64,000 bases of DNA from Rhabdothermincola salaria (GCF_021246445.1 NZ_JAJQXW010000002.1:62001-126000); one strand, 5' to 3'. Shown: positions 1 to 8,640, counted from the first letter of the stretch. A program made the numbers and translations. Notes: generated by a model not told the origin, from the sequence alone.

Positions 1-811
1 CGCGCATCATGGCGAGGTCGTCGGCGAGCCCCACCGGGTTGGGCTCGAGCTTCACCTCACGCACGACGGACATGCCCTGGCGCAGAGCCTCGTCGCGGAA
101 GTAGTCGGCGTAGTCCTTGCCGGACGAGCCCGCCTCCCAGAACAGGCCGACCTTCTCGTGGCCCTGGGCGGCCAGCCACTGCGCGCACATCACGCCCTCG
201 GTGGGGATGTCGCCGTTGGCGACGGTGAAGTTGTACTCCGAGGCGTACTTGTGGGCGCCCGTCCAGCCGATGCAGGCCACGCCGAGCTCGTTGGCGGTGT
301 CCTGCACCACCAGGCAGTTGTCGGAGATCATCGGCCCGAGCACGACCACGCAGCCCTGCTCGACGAGCCACGTGTAGCCGTCGATGACCTTGCGGTAGTT
401 CTCACGAGGGAGGCCGCGCGCGTCGGCGATGACGAGCTGGACGGGGCTGCGGGCCCACACCCCTTCGTTGAGGGCGTCCTCGATGGCGAGGATGGTCGGA
501 TCGATCCAGTCGGCGAGCAGCTGGTTGAGGTCCATGTCGATGAGGATCCCGATCTTCACCGGCTCGAAGGGGTCCCCCTGGGTCTGCAGGCCACGCGTCG
601 GCGGATAGATCGTGATGTTCTGCACGGCGTCGTCGACCGCCGGGCCCCCGCCCTGCCACCAGTACTGGGTGTCGGCCTCGCCGGAGCCCCCCTCGAGGTG
701 GGCCCGGGTGCCGTGGGCCACGTTGGTGACGGCGCGGTCCTCCTGGGCGATGCCCAGGTCGACCGGGGCCGGGAACATCCGCTGGGCGTACTCGATCTCG
801 TCGTTGCTCAC
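1..811 (-). CDS. Periplasmic-binding-fold type 1 (ABC substrate-binding-like) protein, 3' end outside window
   Basis: About 270 residues are visible and the C-terminus lies left of the window. From about residue 80 the chain reads as a type 1 periplasmic-binding fold of the LivJ/branched-chain amino acid class (VKIGILIDMD strand, then VVVLGPMISDN and YNFTVANGD segments). The first 80 residues contain no signal peptide, lipobox or membrane segment, so the visible start predicts a cytoplasmic protein. The GTG start at 811 follows a GGGGGA ribosome site 5 nt upstream. It is divergent from the amidohydrolase at 979 across 167 nt and may act as an intracellular ligand sensor or binding protein for the same substrate class; that role is inference. 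Confidence 0.75.
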   Translation of the reverse strand, partial: MSNDEIEYAQRMFPAPVDLGIAQEDRAVTNVAHGTRAHLEGGSGEADTQYWWQGGGPAVDDAVQNITIYPPTRGLQTQGDPFEPVKIGILIDMDLNQLLADWIDPTILAIEDALNEGVWARSPVQLVIADARGLPRENYRKVIDGYTWLVEQGCVVVLGPMISDNCLVVQDTANELGVACIGWTGAHKYASEYNFTVANGDIPTEGVMCAQWLAAQGHEKVGLFWEAGSSGKDYADYFRDEALRQGMSVVREVKLEPNPVGLADDLAMMR

Positions 812-978
812 TGGTTCCCCCGTGCTCGCGACGGCCTCTGCCGCCGAGGTGTGGCGCGGACCCACTCGGCTCCGCGGGCCCGAACGTAGCAGGGTTCAGT
901 CAATTGAGTTACGGTTCACTCCACGAACGGGTGCGCGCCGCCGCGCACCCCGACTCCAGCCTGTAGGGGGCACCCACC

Positions 979-2256
979 ATGCATGCCGACGACCTGATCC
1001 TCATCAGCGTGGACGACCACCTGGTCGAGCCGCCCGACATGTTCGACGACCACACCCCCGCCAAGTGGAAGGACCGCTTCCCCCGCGTCGAGCGCAACGA
1101 CGCCGGCGACGACGTCTGGGTGTTCGAGGGCGCCACCATCCCCAACATCGGCCTCAACGCCGTGGCCGGCCGACCCAAGGAGGAGTACGGCATCGAGCCG
1201 ACGGCCTTCGACGAGATCCGCGAGGGGTGCTGGAACGTCCACGAGCGGGTCAAGGACATGGACGCCGGGGGCGTGCTCGGCTCCATGAACTTCCCGTCCT
1301 TCCCCGCCTTCAGCGGGCGCCTCTTCGCCGCCTGCGACGACAAGGACCTGGCCCTCGACGTGGTGCGGGCCTACAACGACTGGCACGTCGACGAGTGGTG
1401 CGGCGCCTACCCGGACCGCTTCATCCCCATGGGCCTGCCGGTGCTCTGGGACCCCGAGCTGGCCGCGGAGGAGGTCCGTCGTCTGGCGAAGAAGGGCGTG
1501 CACTCGCTCACCTTCACCGAGAACCCCTACACGCTGGGCTACCCGAGCTTCCACAGCGACCACTGGGACCCGCTCTGGAAGGCCGTGTGCGACACCGACA
1601 CCGTGCTGTCGATCCACCTCGGTTCGTCGGGGCAGCTGGCCATCACCGCCCCCGACGCGCCGGTCGACGTCATGATCACCCTGCAGCCCATGAACATCGC
1701 CTACGCGGCGGCGGACCTGCTGTGGTCGCGCATCCCCAAGCAGTTCCCCGACATCAGGATCGCCCTGTCCGAGGGCGGCACCGGCTGGATCCCCTACTTC
1801 CTCGACCGGGCCGACCGCACCTACGACATGCACCACCTCTGGACCGGCCAGGACTTCGGCGACCAGCGGCCGAGCGACATCTTCCGCAAGCACTTCCTCA
1901 CCTGCTTCATCGCCGACCCGGTGGGCGTCGGCCTCCGCGACGAGATCGGCATCGACAACATCGCCTGGGAGCTCGACTACCCGCACTCGGACTCCTCGTG
2001 GCCCTTCGCTCCCGAGGAGCTGGCCGAGGTGGCCGAAGGGGTCCCCGACGCCGACCTGCACAAGATGGGCTACGAGAACGCCATGCGCTGGTACCACTGG
2101 GACCCGTTCGCCAACGGCCGCACCCGCGAGGAGTCCACCGTCGGCGCCCTGCGCGAGAAGGCCCGCGGCCACGACGTGACCACCAAGTCCTACGACAAGG
2201 GCCGCCGCGAGAAGCACGTCGGCATCGAGATCGGCAAGCTGGCCCCCACCGCCTGA
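979..2256 (+). CDS. Amidohydrolase family protein (PF04909), paralogue 1
   Basis: A 425-residue TIM-barrel metal-dependent hydrolase or decarboxylase of the amidohydrolase-2 class (relatives include ACMSD and resorcylate decarboxylases). The metal-ligand motifs are visible: SVDDHLVEP near residue 10, IHLGSSG near 213 and ELDYPHSD near 332. It also carries the block YNDWHVDEWCG shared by the other three copies in this window (9466, 10764, 17506). The substrate cannot be told from sequence; its setting among CoA-ligases, crotonases and a Rieske oxygenase suggests ring or carboxyl chemistry on a catabolic intermediate. ATG follows a GGGGG ribosome site. A 130-nt gap separates it from the downstream crotonase. 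Confidence 0.9.
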   Translation: MHADDLILISVDDHLVEPPDMFDDHTPAKWKDRFPRVERNDAGDDVWVFEGATIPNIGLNAVAGRPKEEYGIEPTAFDEIREGCWNVHERVKDMDAGGVLGSMNFPSFPAFSGRLFAACDDKDLALDVVRAYNDWHVDEWCGAYPDRFIPMGLPVLWDPELAAEEVRRLAKKGVHSLTFTENPYTLGYPSFHSDHWDPLWKAVCDTDTVLSIHLGSSGQLAITAPDAPVDVMITLQPMNIAYAAADLLWSRIPKQFPDIRIALSEGGTGWIPYFLDRADRTYDMHHLWTGQDFGDQRPSDIFRKHFLTCFIADPVGVGLRDEIGIDNIAWELDYPHSDSSWPFAPEELAEVAEGVPDADLHKMGYENAMRWYHWDPFANGRTREESTVGALREKARGHDVTTKSYDKGRREKHVGIEIGKLAPTA

Positions 2257-2386
2257 ACCGACCGCACCCGGTCGCCCGAACCCGTTCGTCCCCACCCGGC
2301 CCCACGACGAAGGAACCGAGGTTCCTCCCGGTGGGGCCGGAGCGCGTGCGAACCGGCCCGCCACCACGAACGTCGATGATGGAGCC

Positions 2387-3178
2387 ATGACCCCCACGAT
2401 CACCCGCCCCGCCGGCCACCCCCTCGTGGGCCTCGAGCTGGTCGACGGCGACGTCGCCGTGCTCACCCTCGACGACGCCGACCACCGCAACGCCCTGAGC
2501 ATCGAGCTCTCCCTCGACCTCGGCGCCGCGGTCGAGGGAGCCCTCGCGTCGGGCGTGGGCGCGATCGTCCTGTGCGCCGCCGGCCCGGTGTTCTGCGCCG
2601 GGGGCGCCCTCGACGACCTCATCACCCCCCGGGCCACGCTGGAGGAGACCTACACCGGCTTCGTGGCCCTCGCCGACTGCCCGGTCGTCACGGTGGCCGC
2701 GGTGGGCGGCGCCGCCATCGGCGCCGGGGTCAACCTGCCGCTGGCCTGCGACGTGGTCGTCACCTCGCCGGCGGCCCGCTTCGATCCCCGTCTGCTCGAC
2801 CTCGGCATCCACCCGGGCGGCGGCCAGCTGTGGCGTCTGGTCGACCGGGTGGGTCGCCAGGGCGCCGCCGCCCTGTCGTTGTGCGGCGACGTGCTCGACG
2901 GCGCCGAGGCCGAGGCCAAGGGGTTGGCCTGGCGCTGCGTCGCCGACGACGACCTGGTGCCCACCGCGCTGCGGCTGGCGCGACGCGCCGCCGGCCGCCC
3001 CCGTGCCGCGGTGCTCCGGGCCAAGCAGACGCTCGACGCCAGCCTCGCCATCGGCAGCGCCGAGGAGGCCATGGCCCTCGAGCTCGAGGCCCAACGCCGC
3101 TCCATGGCCGACCCCGACCTCCCGGGTCGCGTCACCGCGCTTCAGGACTCCCTGGCCCGCCGCACCCGCCAGCCCTGA
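2387..3178 (+). CDS. Enoyl-CoA hydratase/isomerase (crotonase) family protein lacking both classical Glu
   Basis: A 263-residue crotonase. The oxyanion-hole segments FCAGGALDD (about residue 66) and GAAIGAGVNLPLACD (about 107) are present. The two glutamates that activate water in canonical hydratases (rat Glu144 and Glu164) are not: the first position reads Asn (GAGVN), and the second falls in FDPRLLDLG with no Glu. It is therefore probably not a simple hydratase; isomerase, thioesterase or retro-Claisen-type crotonase activity is possible. The ATG follows a TGGAG ribosome site. It is convergent with the acyl-CoA synthetase that ends at 3339. Confidence 0.85.
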   Translation: MTPTITRPAGHPLVGLELVDGDVAVLTLDDADHRNALSIELSLDLGAAVEGALASGVGAIVLCAAGPVFCAGGALDDLITPRATLEETYTGFVALADCPVVTVAAVGGAAIGAGVNLPLACDVVVTSPAARFDPRLLDLGIHPGGGQLWRLVDRVGRQGAAALSLCGDVLDGAEAEAKGLAWRCVADDDLVPTALRLARRAAGRPRAAVLRAKQTLDASLAIGSAEEAMALELEAQRRSMADPDLPGRVTALQDSLARRTRQP

Positions 3179-3213
3179 CCCACCCCACCCCACCCCACCC
3201 CACCCCACCCCAC
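3179..3213. repeat. Pentanucleotide (CCACC) tract
   Basis: Directly after the crotonase stop codon there are about seven perfect units of a 5-bp CACCC/CCACC repeat. It is non-coding and lies just before the tandem palindromes at 3216. Such tracts can change length by replication slippage. Confidence 0.8.
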
Positions 3214-3215
3214 GC

Positions 3216-3327
3216 TTCTTGCATGGTTTCGACGCGCCCCACGACGCCGTTCTCATGCAAGAACGTCCAACGATCTGTTCTTGCATGGTTTCGGCGTGCC
3301 CCACGACGCCGTTCTCATGCAAGAACG
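3216..3327. repeat. Two tandem 50-bp palindromic repeat units in a convergent gap
   Basis: Two 50-bp units (3216-3265 and 3278-3327) differ at only two bases and are separated by 12 bp. Each begins with TTCTTGCATG and ends with CATGCAAGAA, a perfect 10-bp inverted repeat around a 28-nt loop. The second unit also has an inner 6-bp stem (CGGCGT/ACGCCG). Arms of neighbouring units can pair too, giving alternative folds. The repeats sit between the converging stop codons of two genes, so a bidirectional terminator or a REP/MITE-like element are both possible. No third copy was seen in this window. Confidence 0.8.
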
Positions 3328-3338
3328 CGAGGGGGGGG

Positions 3339-4970
3339 TCAGCGCTTGTCGTAGGTGATGCCGGCGGCGTCGACGTCCCAGGTGGCGTCGGTGACGCCCT
3401 CGTCGCGCAGCTCGCGCTTGAGCACGCGACCGACTGGGGAGCGCGGGAGCTCGGCGCGGAACTCGATGTAGCGGGGCAGGGCGAAGTAGGGGAGCTCGTC
3501 GACGCACCAACGGAAGAGCTCTTCCTCGGTGACGGCCTGGCCCTCGGCGACGGTGGCGGTGACCTTGAGGTCGTCCTCGGTGAGCTCGCTGAGCACGGCG
3601 TGCACGGCGACGTCGGCGAGGGCGCCATGGCCCATGAGGATGCGCTCGACCTCGAAGCTGGAGATGTTCTCGCCCCGGCGGCGCAGGTAGTCGGCCTTGC
3701 GGTCGACGAAGAAGAGGAAGTCCTCGTCGTCGACGAGGCCGATGTCGCCGGTGTGGTACCACCAGTTGCGGCTGGTGGCCACGGTGGCCTCGGGCCGACC
3801 CCAGTAGCCGGCAAACATCACCTCGGGGCGCTTGGGCCGGATGACGATCTCGCCCTCGGTTCCGCGCGGCACCTCGTTGTCGTCGTCGTCGAAGATGCGC
3901 ACGTCGAAGTACTCGTCGTTGATGACGCCAGCGGCGTTGGGCTTGTTGCGTACGCCGTGGGGCTGCCAGGAGATGAGGCTGGCCTCGGTGACGCCGTAGG
4001 CGCCGCTGAAGGTGGTGACCCCGAAGCGCTCGCGGATGACGTCGTCGACCTCGACGGGCATCGGGGCGGCACCGATGAGCCGCAGCGACGTGTTGGCCTC
4101 CGGTGCCCCCGACCGGGGCATCTCGGGGCGGTCGACGTCGTGGGCCAGGAGGTAGGCCATGGTCCCCAACGTGGAGGTGACGGTGGCCCCGGTGCGGTTC
4201 ATCTCCGGCCAGAAGTTCGACACCGAGAACCGCCGGTAGATGGCCGAGCGCCCGCCCCACACCAACGGGCCGAGCACCGCGGTGGTGATGGCGTTGAAGT
4301 GGAACAGCGGCAGCGGCGTCCACACCACGTCGTCGGCGGTGCGCTCCCAGCAGATCCCGATCTGGCGGGTCAGGGCCTCGTGGTAGTTGTGGCTGAGCAT
4401 GCAGCCCTTGGACGGACCGGTGGTGCCGCCGGTGTAGATGAAGGTGCCCAGATCCGACGGGCGGATGTCGACGCTCGGCGGGGCGGCGTCGGCGGTGAGC
4501 AGGTCGGCCCAGGTGTGGACCGTCGCCGACCCCATGGTCGGCGTCTCCGCGGCGATGACCACCACGTGGCCCAGGTCCGGCAGGTCCGGTGCGACCCGCT
4601 GGGCCCGGTCGGCCAGATCGGCCTCGACCACCAGCACGGTGGCGCCCGAGTCGTGCAGCTGGTGGCGCAGGTAGTCGCCCTTGTAGGCGGTGTTGACGGG
4701 CACGGCGATGGCGCCGGTCCACACGATCCCCCACCAGGCCAACATCGCCTCGGCGGAGTTCTCGATGAGCGTCGCCACCCGGTCGCCCTTGGTCACCCCC
4801 AGGTCGGCGAGCGCCGTGGCCAGGCGGCGCGCCGTGTCGTGCACCTCGGCGGCGGACACCTTGGTGCCGCACACGTCGAGGTACTCGCTCGAGGGATCCG
4901 TCTCGAGTCGATGCTCCAACAGCTCGATGATCGTGGTCTGCTCGCCACTCACCCAGACGTCGCCAGCCAT
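3339..4970 (-). CDS. AMP-dependent acyl-CoA synthetase (CaiC/FadD17-like)
   Basis: A 543-residue acyl-adenylate/acyl-CoA ligase. The P-loop-like motif YTGGTTGPSKG lies near residue 180, the adenylate-binding YGVTEAS segment near 315, HTGDIG near 410, and RRRGENISSFEVE near 435, a form typical of carnitine/crotonobetaine-CoA ligase-like members. The ATG at 4970 is preferred over upstream starts because AGGGG precedes it and homologous sequence begins here. It is divergent from the FadD3-like ligase at 5171 and probably activates a carboxylic acid to its CoA ester with ATP in the cytosol. The substrate is unknown. Confidence 0.9.
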   Translation of the reverse strand: MAGDVWVSGEQTTIIELLEHRLETDPSSEYLDVCGTKVSAAEVHDTARRLATALADLGVTKGDRVATLIENSAEAMLAWWGIVWTGAIAVPVNTAYKGDYLRHQLHDSGATVLVVEADLADRAQRVAPDLPDLGHVVVIAAETPTMGSATVHTWADLLTADAAPPSVDIRPSDLGTFIYTGGTTGPSKGCMLSHNYHEALTRQIGICWERTADDVVWTPLPLFHFNAITTAVLGPLVWGGRSAIYRRFSVSNFWPEMNRTGATVTSTLGTMAYLLAHDVDRPEMPRSGAPEANTSLRLIGAAPMPVEVDDVIRERFGVTTFSGAYGVTEASLISWQPHGVRNKPNAAGVINDEYFDVRIFDDDDNEVPRGTEGEIVIRPKRPEVMFAGYWGRPEATVATSRNWWYHTGDIGLVDDEDFLFFVDRKADYLRRRGENISSFEVERILMGHGALADVAVHAVLSELTEDDLKVTATVAEGQAVTEEELFRWCVDELPYFALPRYIEFRAELPRSPVGRVLKRELRDEGVTDATWDVDAAGITYDKR

Positions 4971-5170
4971 GTAGTCCCCTTCGTGGGCTCGTCGGAGGCC
5001 GAGTCCGACACCCCTGCCGAACGACGCCACCCTACGTGCATCATGTATCCAATCCGGATGTCCGGGGGTCCGCGACGCCGCTCGCGCCCCCGAGGCGCTC
5101 ACCGCTCCCCCGGTGCACCGCTCCGCCCGCACCGTCCACGTGCGAGCGCAGATCGTGCGATCCTGAACGG

Positions 5171-6775
5171 GTGACTGACGAGATCCCCGTTCCCGACGAC
5201 CTGCCCACCACCGTCGGCGGCGCCCTCGAGCGAGCGGCCCGCCGGTTCCCGGAGCTCGAGGCCCTCGTGGAGGGCGATCTCCGCCTCAGCTACCCGCAGC
5301 TGCTCGACGCCGTCGACGACGCGGGCCGAGCCCTCGTCGCCAGCGGCATCGAGCCCGGCGATCGGGTGGCGATGTGGGCCCCCAACTGCGCCGAGTGGGT
5401 CGTCGCCGCCTCGGCCGTTCACCGCGTCGGCGCCGTGCTGGTGCCGCTCAACACCCGGTTCAAGGGGCCCGAGGCGGCCTACATCCTCAACACCTCGCGC
5501 GCCCGGCTGCTGTTCACGGTGTCGGACTTCCTCGACACCGACTACGTCGAGATGCTGGGCGACCGCGGCGACGTGCCGTCGGTGGAGGAGGTCGTCGTGC
5601 TGAGGGGCCCGGCCCGTGGCGACACCGTCGGGTGGTCGGACTTCCTCGCCCGCGCCGCCTCGGTGGCACCCGACGCCGCCGCCGAACGGGCCGCCGCCAT
5701 CGACGGCGACGACATGGCCAGCATCTTGTTCACCTCGGGCACCACCGGCGCCCCCAAGGGAGCCCCCATGCTGCACCGCAGCCTGGTGCGGGCCTACTGG
5801 TCGTGGGCCAGCGTGGTGGGCCTGGAGGAGGGCGACCGGTACCTGATCGTCAACCCCTTCTTCCACTCCTTCGGCCTCAACTCGGGCATCCTGGCCGCCT
5901 ACCTCAAGGGCGCCACGATCATCCCCCATGCCGTGTTCGACGTCCCGGCGGTGATGAAGCGGGTCGAGGAGGAGAAGGTCACCATGCTCCCCGGACCCCC
6001 GGCCATCTACCAGACGATGCTCGACCACCCGAACCTCAACGACCACGACCTGTCGTCGCTGCGCCTGTCGGTCACCGGGGCGGCGGCGGTGCCGGTGGAG
6101 ATGATCCGGCGCATGCGCGAGGAGCTCACGTTCAAGACCATCGTCACCGGCTACGGCCTCACCGAGGTCCACGGCATCGCCACCATGTGCCGCCACGGCG
6201 ACGACCCCGAGATCATCTCGCAGACCTCCGGGCGGGCCATCCCCGACGTGGAGGTGCGCGTGATCGACGAGGACGGCAACCCCCTCCCCGCCGGCCAGGC
6301 CGGCGAGGTCGTCGTGCGGGGCTACGTGGTCATGCCCGGGTACTTCGAGAACCCCGAGGCGACGGCCGAGACCATCGACGCCGACGGGTGGTTGCACACC
6401 GGCGACATCGGGGTCATGGACGATGCCGGCAACCTCACCATCACCGACCGCATCAAGGACATGTTCATCGTGGGCGGCTTCAACGCCTATCCCGCCGAGA
6501 TCGAGGGCGTCATCCTGCGCCACCCCGCCGTGAACCAGGTGGCGGTCGTCGGGGTGCCCGACCGCCGCATGGGCGAGGTGGGCATGGCCTTCCTGGTGCT
6601 GCGCCCGGGTGCGGAGCTCTCCGAGGAGGAGCTGGTGGCCTGGTGCCGCGAGCAGATGGCCAACTACAAGGTGCCGCGGCACGTGCGCATCGTCGAGTCG
6701 CTCCCGATGAACGCCAGCAACAAGGTGCTCAAGTTCCAGCTGCGCGACGAGGGCATCGCCTCCCTCGACAGCTGA
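5171..6775 (+). CDS. FadD3-like AMP-dependent acyl-CoA synthetase
   Basis: A 534-residue acyl-CoA ligase. It shows FTSGTTGAPKG near residue 195, INPFFHSFG-like block (VNPFFHSFG), GYGLTEVHG, HTGDIG and the FIVGGFNAYPAEIEG block. From memory the pattern follows mycobacterial FadD3, which makes the CoA ester of the C/D-ring steroid remnant HIP, more closely than long-chain FadDs. That would fit the KshA-like oxygenase immediately downstream, but substrate assignment is inference. The GTG start at 5171 is chosen because the upstream in-frame stretch from 5036 is low-complexity and overlaps the divergent promoter region. Confidence 0.88.
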   Translation: MTDEIPVPDDLPTTVGGALERAARRFPELEALVEGDLRLSYPQLLDAVDDAGRALVASGIEPGDRVAMWAPNCAEWVVAASAVHRVGAVLVPLNTRFKGPEAAYILNTSRARLLFTVSDFLDTDYVEMLGDRGDVPSVEEVVVLRGPARGDTVGWSDFLARAASVAPDAAAERAAAIDGDDMASILFTSGTTGAPKGAPMLHRSLVRAYWSWASVVGLEEGDRYLIVNPFFHSFGLNSGILAAYLKGATIIPHAVFDVPAVMKRVEEEKVTMLPGPPAIYQTMLDHPNLNDHDLSSLRLSVTGAAAVPVEMIRRMREELTFKTIVTGYGLTEVHGIATMCRHGDDPEIISQTSGRAIPDVEVRVIDEDGNPLPAGQAGEVVVRGYVVMPGYFENPEATAETIDADGWLHTGDIGVMDDAGNLTITDRIKDMFIVGGFNAYPAEIEGVILRHPAVNQVAVVGVPDRRMGEVGMAFLVLRPGAELSEEELVAWCREQMANYKVPRHVRIVESLPMNASNKVLKFQLRDEGIASLDS

Positions 6776-6799
6776 CCCGGGGTCGCCACCGCGGGGCAG

Positions 6800-6826
6800 G
6801 ATGGGGACGTCCCCATCTTGTATATT
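6800..6826 (+). promoter_or_regulatory. 18-bp perfect palindrome next to a TATATT -10-like element
   Basis: GATGGGGACGTCCCCATC (6800-6817) is a perfect 18-bp palindrome. It is followed at once by TTG and TATATT (6821-6826), the most A/T-rich spot nearby. Both lie between the FadD3-like gene and the Rieske oxygenase, so this looks like an operator overlapping a promoter for the Rieske gene. The binding protein is unknown. Confidence 0.5.
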
Positions 6827-6884
6827 TGATGCGTCTTCGCCGTTCGGGCGGTGGCGTCCCCCCCCACCACGAGGAGCTCGCGCC

Positions 6885-7811
6885 GTGGCCTCCAAGCGCA
6901 CCCCGTTCCCCCGCCCCCTGCCGATCGGCTGGTTCGGTCTGGCCCGCACCGACGAGTTCACCGAGGCGGTCACCACGGTGGAGGCTTTCGGACGCGAGGT
7001 GGTCGTCTGGTTCGACGGCGAGCACCACCACGCCGTCGACTCCGTGTGCCCCCACCTCGGTGCCCACCTCGGCGTCGGCGGCCGGGTGGAGGAGGGCTGC
7101 CTGGTCTGCCCCTTCCACGAGTGGTCGTTCGGGGCCGACGGGACCAACGTCGCCATCCCCTACGCCGACCGACCCAACCGCAAGGCCCGCTTGGGCACCT
7201 ATCCCACCATGGTGCGCAACGGGCTCCTGCTGGCCTGGTACCACCCCGACCGCGACGTGACGCCCACGTTCGAGGTGCCCCAGCGCATCACCGACGACAT
7301 GGTCGAGGTGGGCCGCCTCGACCGCGTGGTGCCCACCGTGTGGCAGGAGATCGCCGAGAACTCCGTCGACATGGCCCACTTCAAGTCGGTCCACGGCACC
7401 GGCCAGGTGAGCCCCATCGGAGAGATGACGATGGACGGCCCCTTCCGCACCGTGCGCAGCGAGCAGGTGTTCCGCTCGGCCCGGGGCGACTTCCCCGGCA
7501 CCATCGAGTCCAACAGCTGCGGCCCGGGCGTGGGCATCGTCCACTTCGACCTCATGGGCCGGGTCACCCAGGTGTCGTCCACCACCCCGATCGACGACGA
7601 GTCGTGCCGGGTGCGCTTCACCTTCTACACCGACGGCAGCGAGATCGCCGGCAAGATCGCGCCCGGGTTCGCCGCCGAGGTCGAGCGCCAGTTCGACCAG
7701 GACATCCCGATCTGGGCCCACAAGACGTTCCTGACGGTGCCCGCCCTGGCCCCCAGCGAGAAGCCGATCATGGAGTTCCGCAAGTGGGCCGACCAGTTCT
7801 ACGCATCCTGA
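6885..7811 (+). CDS. Rieske non-haem iron oxygenase, KshA-like
   Basis: A 308-residue oxygenase subunit. The N-terminal Rieske [2Fe-2S] domain has CPHLG near residue 48 and CPFHEW near 68 (C-x-H / C-x2-H). The C-terminal catalytic half has the non-haem iron motif NSVDMAHFKSVH near 160 and ends in a segment resembling KshA (EFRKWADQFY). The family includes 3-ketosteroid 9-alpha-hydroxylase oxygenases and cholesterol 7-desaturases; a separate reductase would be needed and none is adjacent. The GTG start at 6885 follows GAGGAG with 8-nt spacing; the upstream ATG at 6801 overlaps the palindrome and is unlikely. Confidence 0.85.
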   Translation: MASKRTPFPRPLPIGWFGLARTDEFTEAVTTVEAFGREVVVWFDGEHHHAVDSVCPHLGAHLGVGGRVEEGCLVCPFHEWSFGADGTNVAIPYADRPNRKARLGTYPTMVRNGLLLAWYHPDRDVTPTFEVPQRITDDMVEVGRLDRVVPTVWQEIAENSVDMAHFKSVHGTGQVSPIGEMTMDGPFRTVRSEQVFRSARGDFPGTIESNSCGPGVGIVHFDLMGRVTQVSSTTPIDDESCRVRFTFYTDGSEIAGKIAPGFAAEVERQFDQDIPIWAHKTFLTVPALAPSEKPIMEFRKWADQFYAS

Positions 7812-7817
7812 TGGCAT

Positions 7818-7840
7818 GCCCCGACCCGACCGGGTGGGGC
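7818..7840. terminator. Bidirectional hairpin between Rieske oxygenase and SDR genes
   Basis: GCCCC-ACCCG pairs with CGGGTGGGGC (10-bp stem with one bulged G, 2-nt loop region) in the 34-nt gap between convergent stop codons. No long T-run follows, as is common in high-G+C actinobacteria. Confidence 0.5.
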
Positions 7841-7845
7841 GCCCC

Positions 7846-8604
7846 TCAGCGCAGGGCCTCGCCTCGTGGGTCGAGGTAGATGTCGGGCACGTCGATCTCG
7901 GGGTGCGCCAGCATCAAGGCGGTGATCTCCGCCAGCTGACGGCCGACGTCGTCGACGTGCATCACGGTGCCCGAGATGCCCACCGCGGCCCAGCGCTCGA
8001 GCGCGGTCGCCAGGTGTTCGGAGGCGCCCATCAGGTCGCCGAACCCGGTCGGCATGGTGGCCCCCATGATCACCCGCTGGAAGCGGCGTTCGGGGTGCTC
8101 GTGGCGCCAGTACCGGATGGCGGTGTCAAGGGCCGCCTTGGATGACGCGTAGGGCGCCAGGCCCCAGCGCACCTCACCAGCGGACTCCGAGGAGATGAAC
8201 GACACGATGCCCTCGGGGGAGAGCACCTCTACGGCCGCCTGGGCCACCATCGACGGGCCCACCACGTTCACCTGGTACGCCGCCGTCCAGTCGTCGACCT
8301 GGGTCTCACGGAGGGGTCGCAGCGTGGCGAAGCCGGCGGAGTAGAGCACGACGTCGAGGCCGCCCATGAGCGCCACGGCCCGGGCGACGACCTCCTCGGC
8401 CTTCCCGGGCTCGGTGACGTCGGCGGCCACCACGTGACCGGCGCCGAGCTCGTCGCACAGGTCCTGGAGGGCGTCGGCCCGTCGCGAGCTCACGCACACC
8501 TCGGCGCCGAGCGCGTGGGCGCACGAGGCGTAGGCCCGCCCGATGCCCGACGAGGCCCCGACGACCAGCACCCTCACCCCGTCCAGCGACAACGACTGCG
8601 CCAT
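7846..8604 (-). CDS. SDR-family oxidoreductase
   Basis: A 252-residue classical short-chain dehydrogenase/reductase. The NAD(P)-binding GASSGIG motif lies near residues 16-22, the catalytic Ser in ISSES near 140, and YASSK near 153-157. It reduces or oxidises an alcohol/ketone with NAD(P)(H); the substrate is unknown. The ATG at 8604 follows GGGGGAG. It is the last gene of a leftward series amidohydrolase-amidohydrolase-aldolase-SDR, though an 79-nt gap with its own TATATT element allows separate transcription. Confidence 0.9.
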   Translation of the reverse strand: MAQSLSLDGVRVLVVGASSGIGRAYASCAHALGAEVCVSSRRADALQDLCDELGAGHVVAADVTEPGKAEEVVARAVALMGGLDVVLYSAGFATLRPLRETQVDDWTAAYQVNVVGPSMVAQAAVEVLSPEGIVSFISSESAGEVRWGLAPYASSKAALDTAIRYWRHEHPERRFQRVIMGATMPTGFGDLMGASEHLATALERWAAVGISGTVMHVDDVGRQLAEITALMLAHPEIDVPDIYLDPRGEALR

Positions 8605-8628
8605 GTCTCCCCCTCGGTGCGCTCGGTT

Positions 8629-8640
8629 GGATGCAATATA
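8629..8640 (-). promoter_or_regulatory. Candidate promoter -10 (TATATT) of the SDR gene
   Basis: Read on the minus strand the segment is TATATTGCATCC, about 30 nt before the SDR ATG and preceded by GGGGACG. It resembles the TATATTTGATGCG element ahead of the Rieske gene at 6821, also next to GGGGACG, so the two may share regulation. No convincing -35 is visible. Confidence 0.4.

Noticed and set aside
5036-5170. N-terminal extension of the FadD3-like ligase from ATG 5036
   Set aside because: Low-complexity, overlaps the divergent promoter region and does not resemble the family; GTG 5171 fits better.
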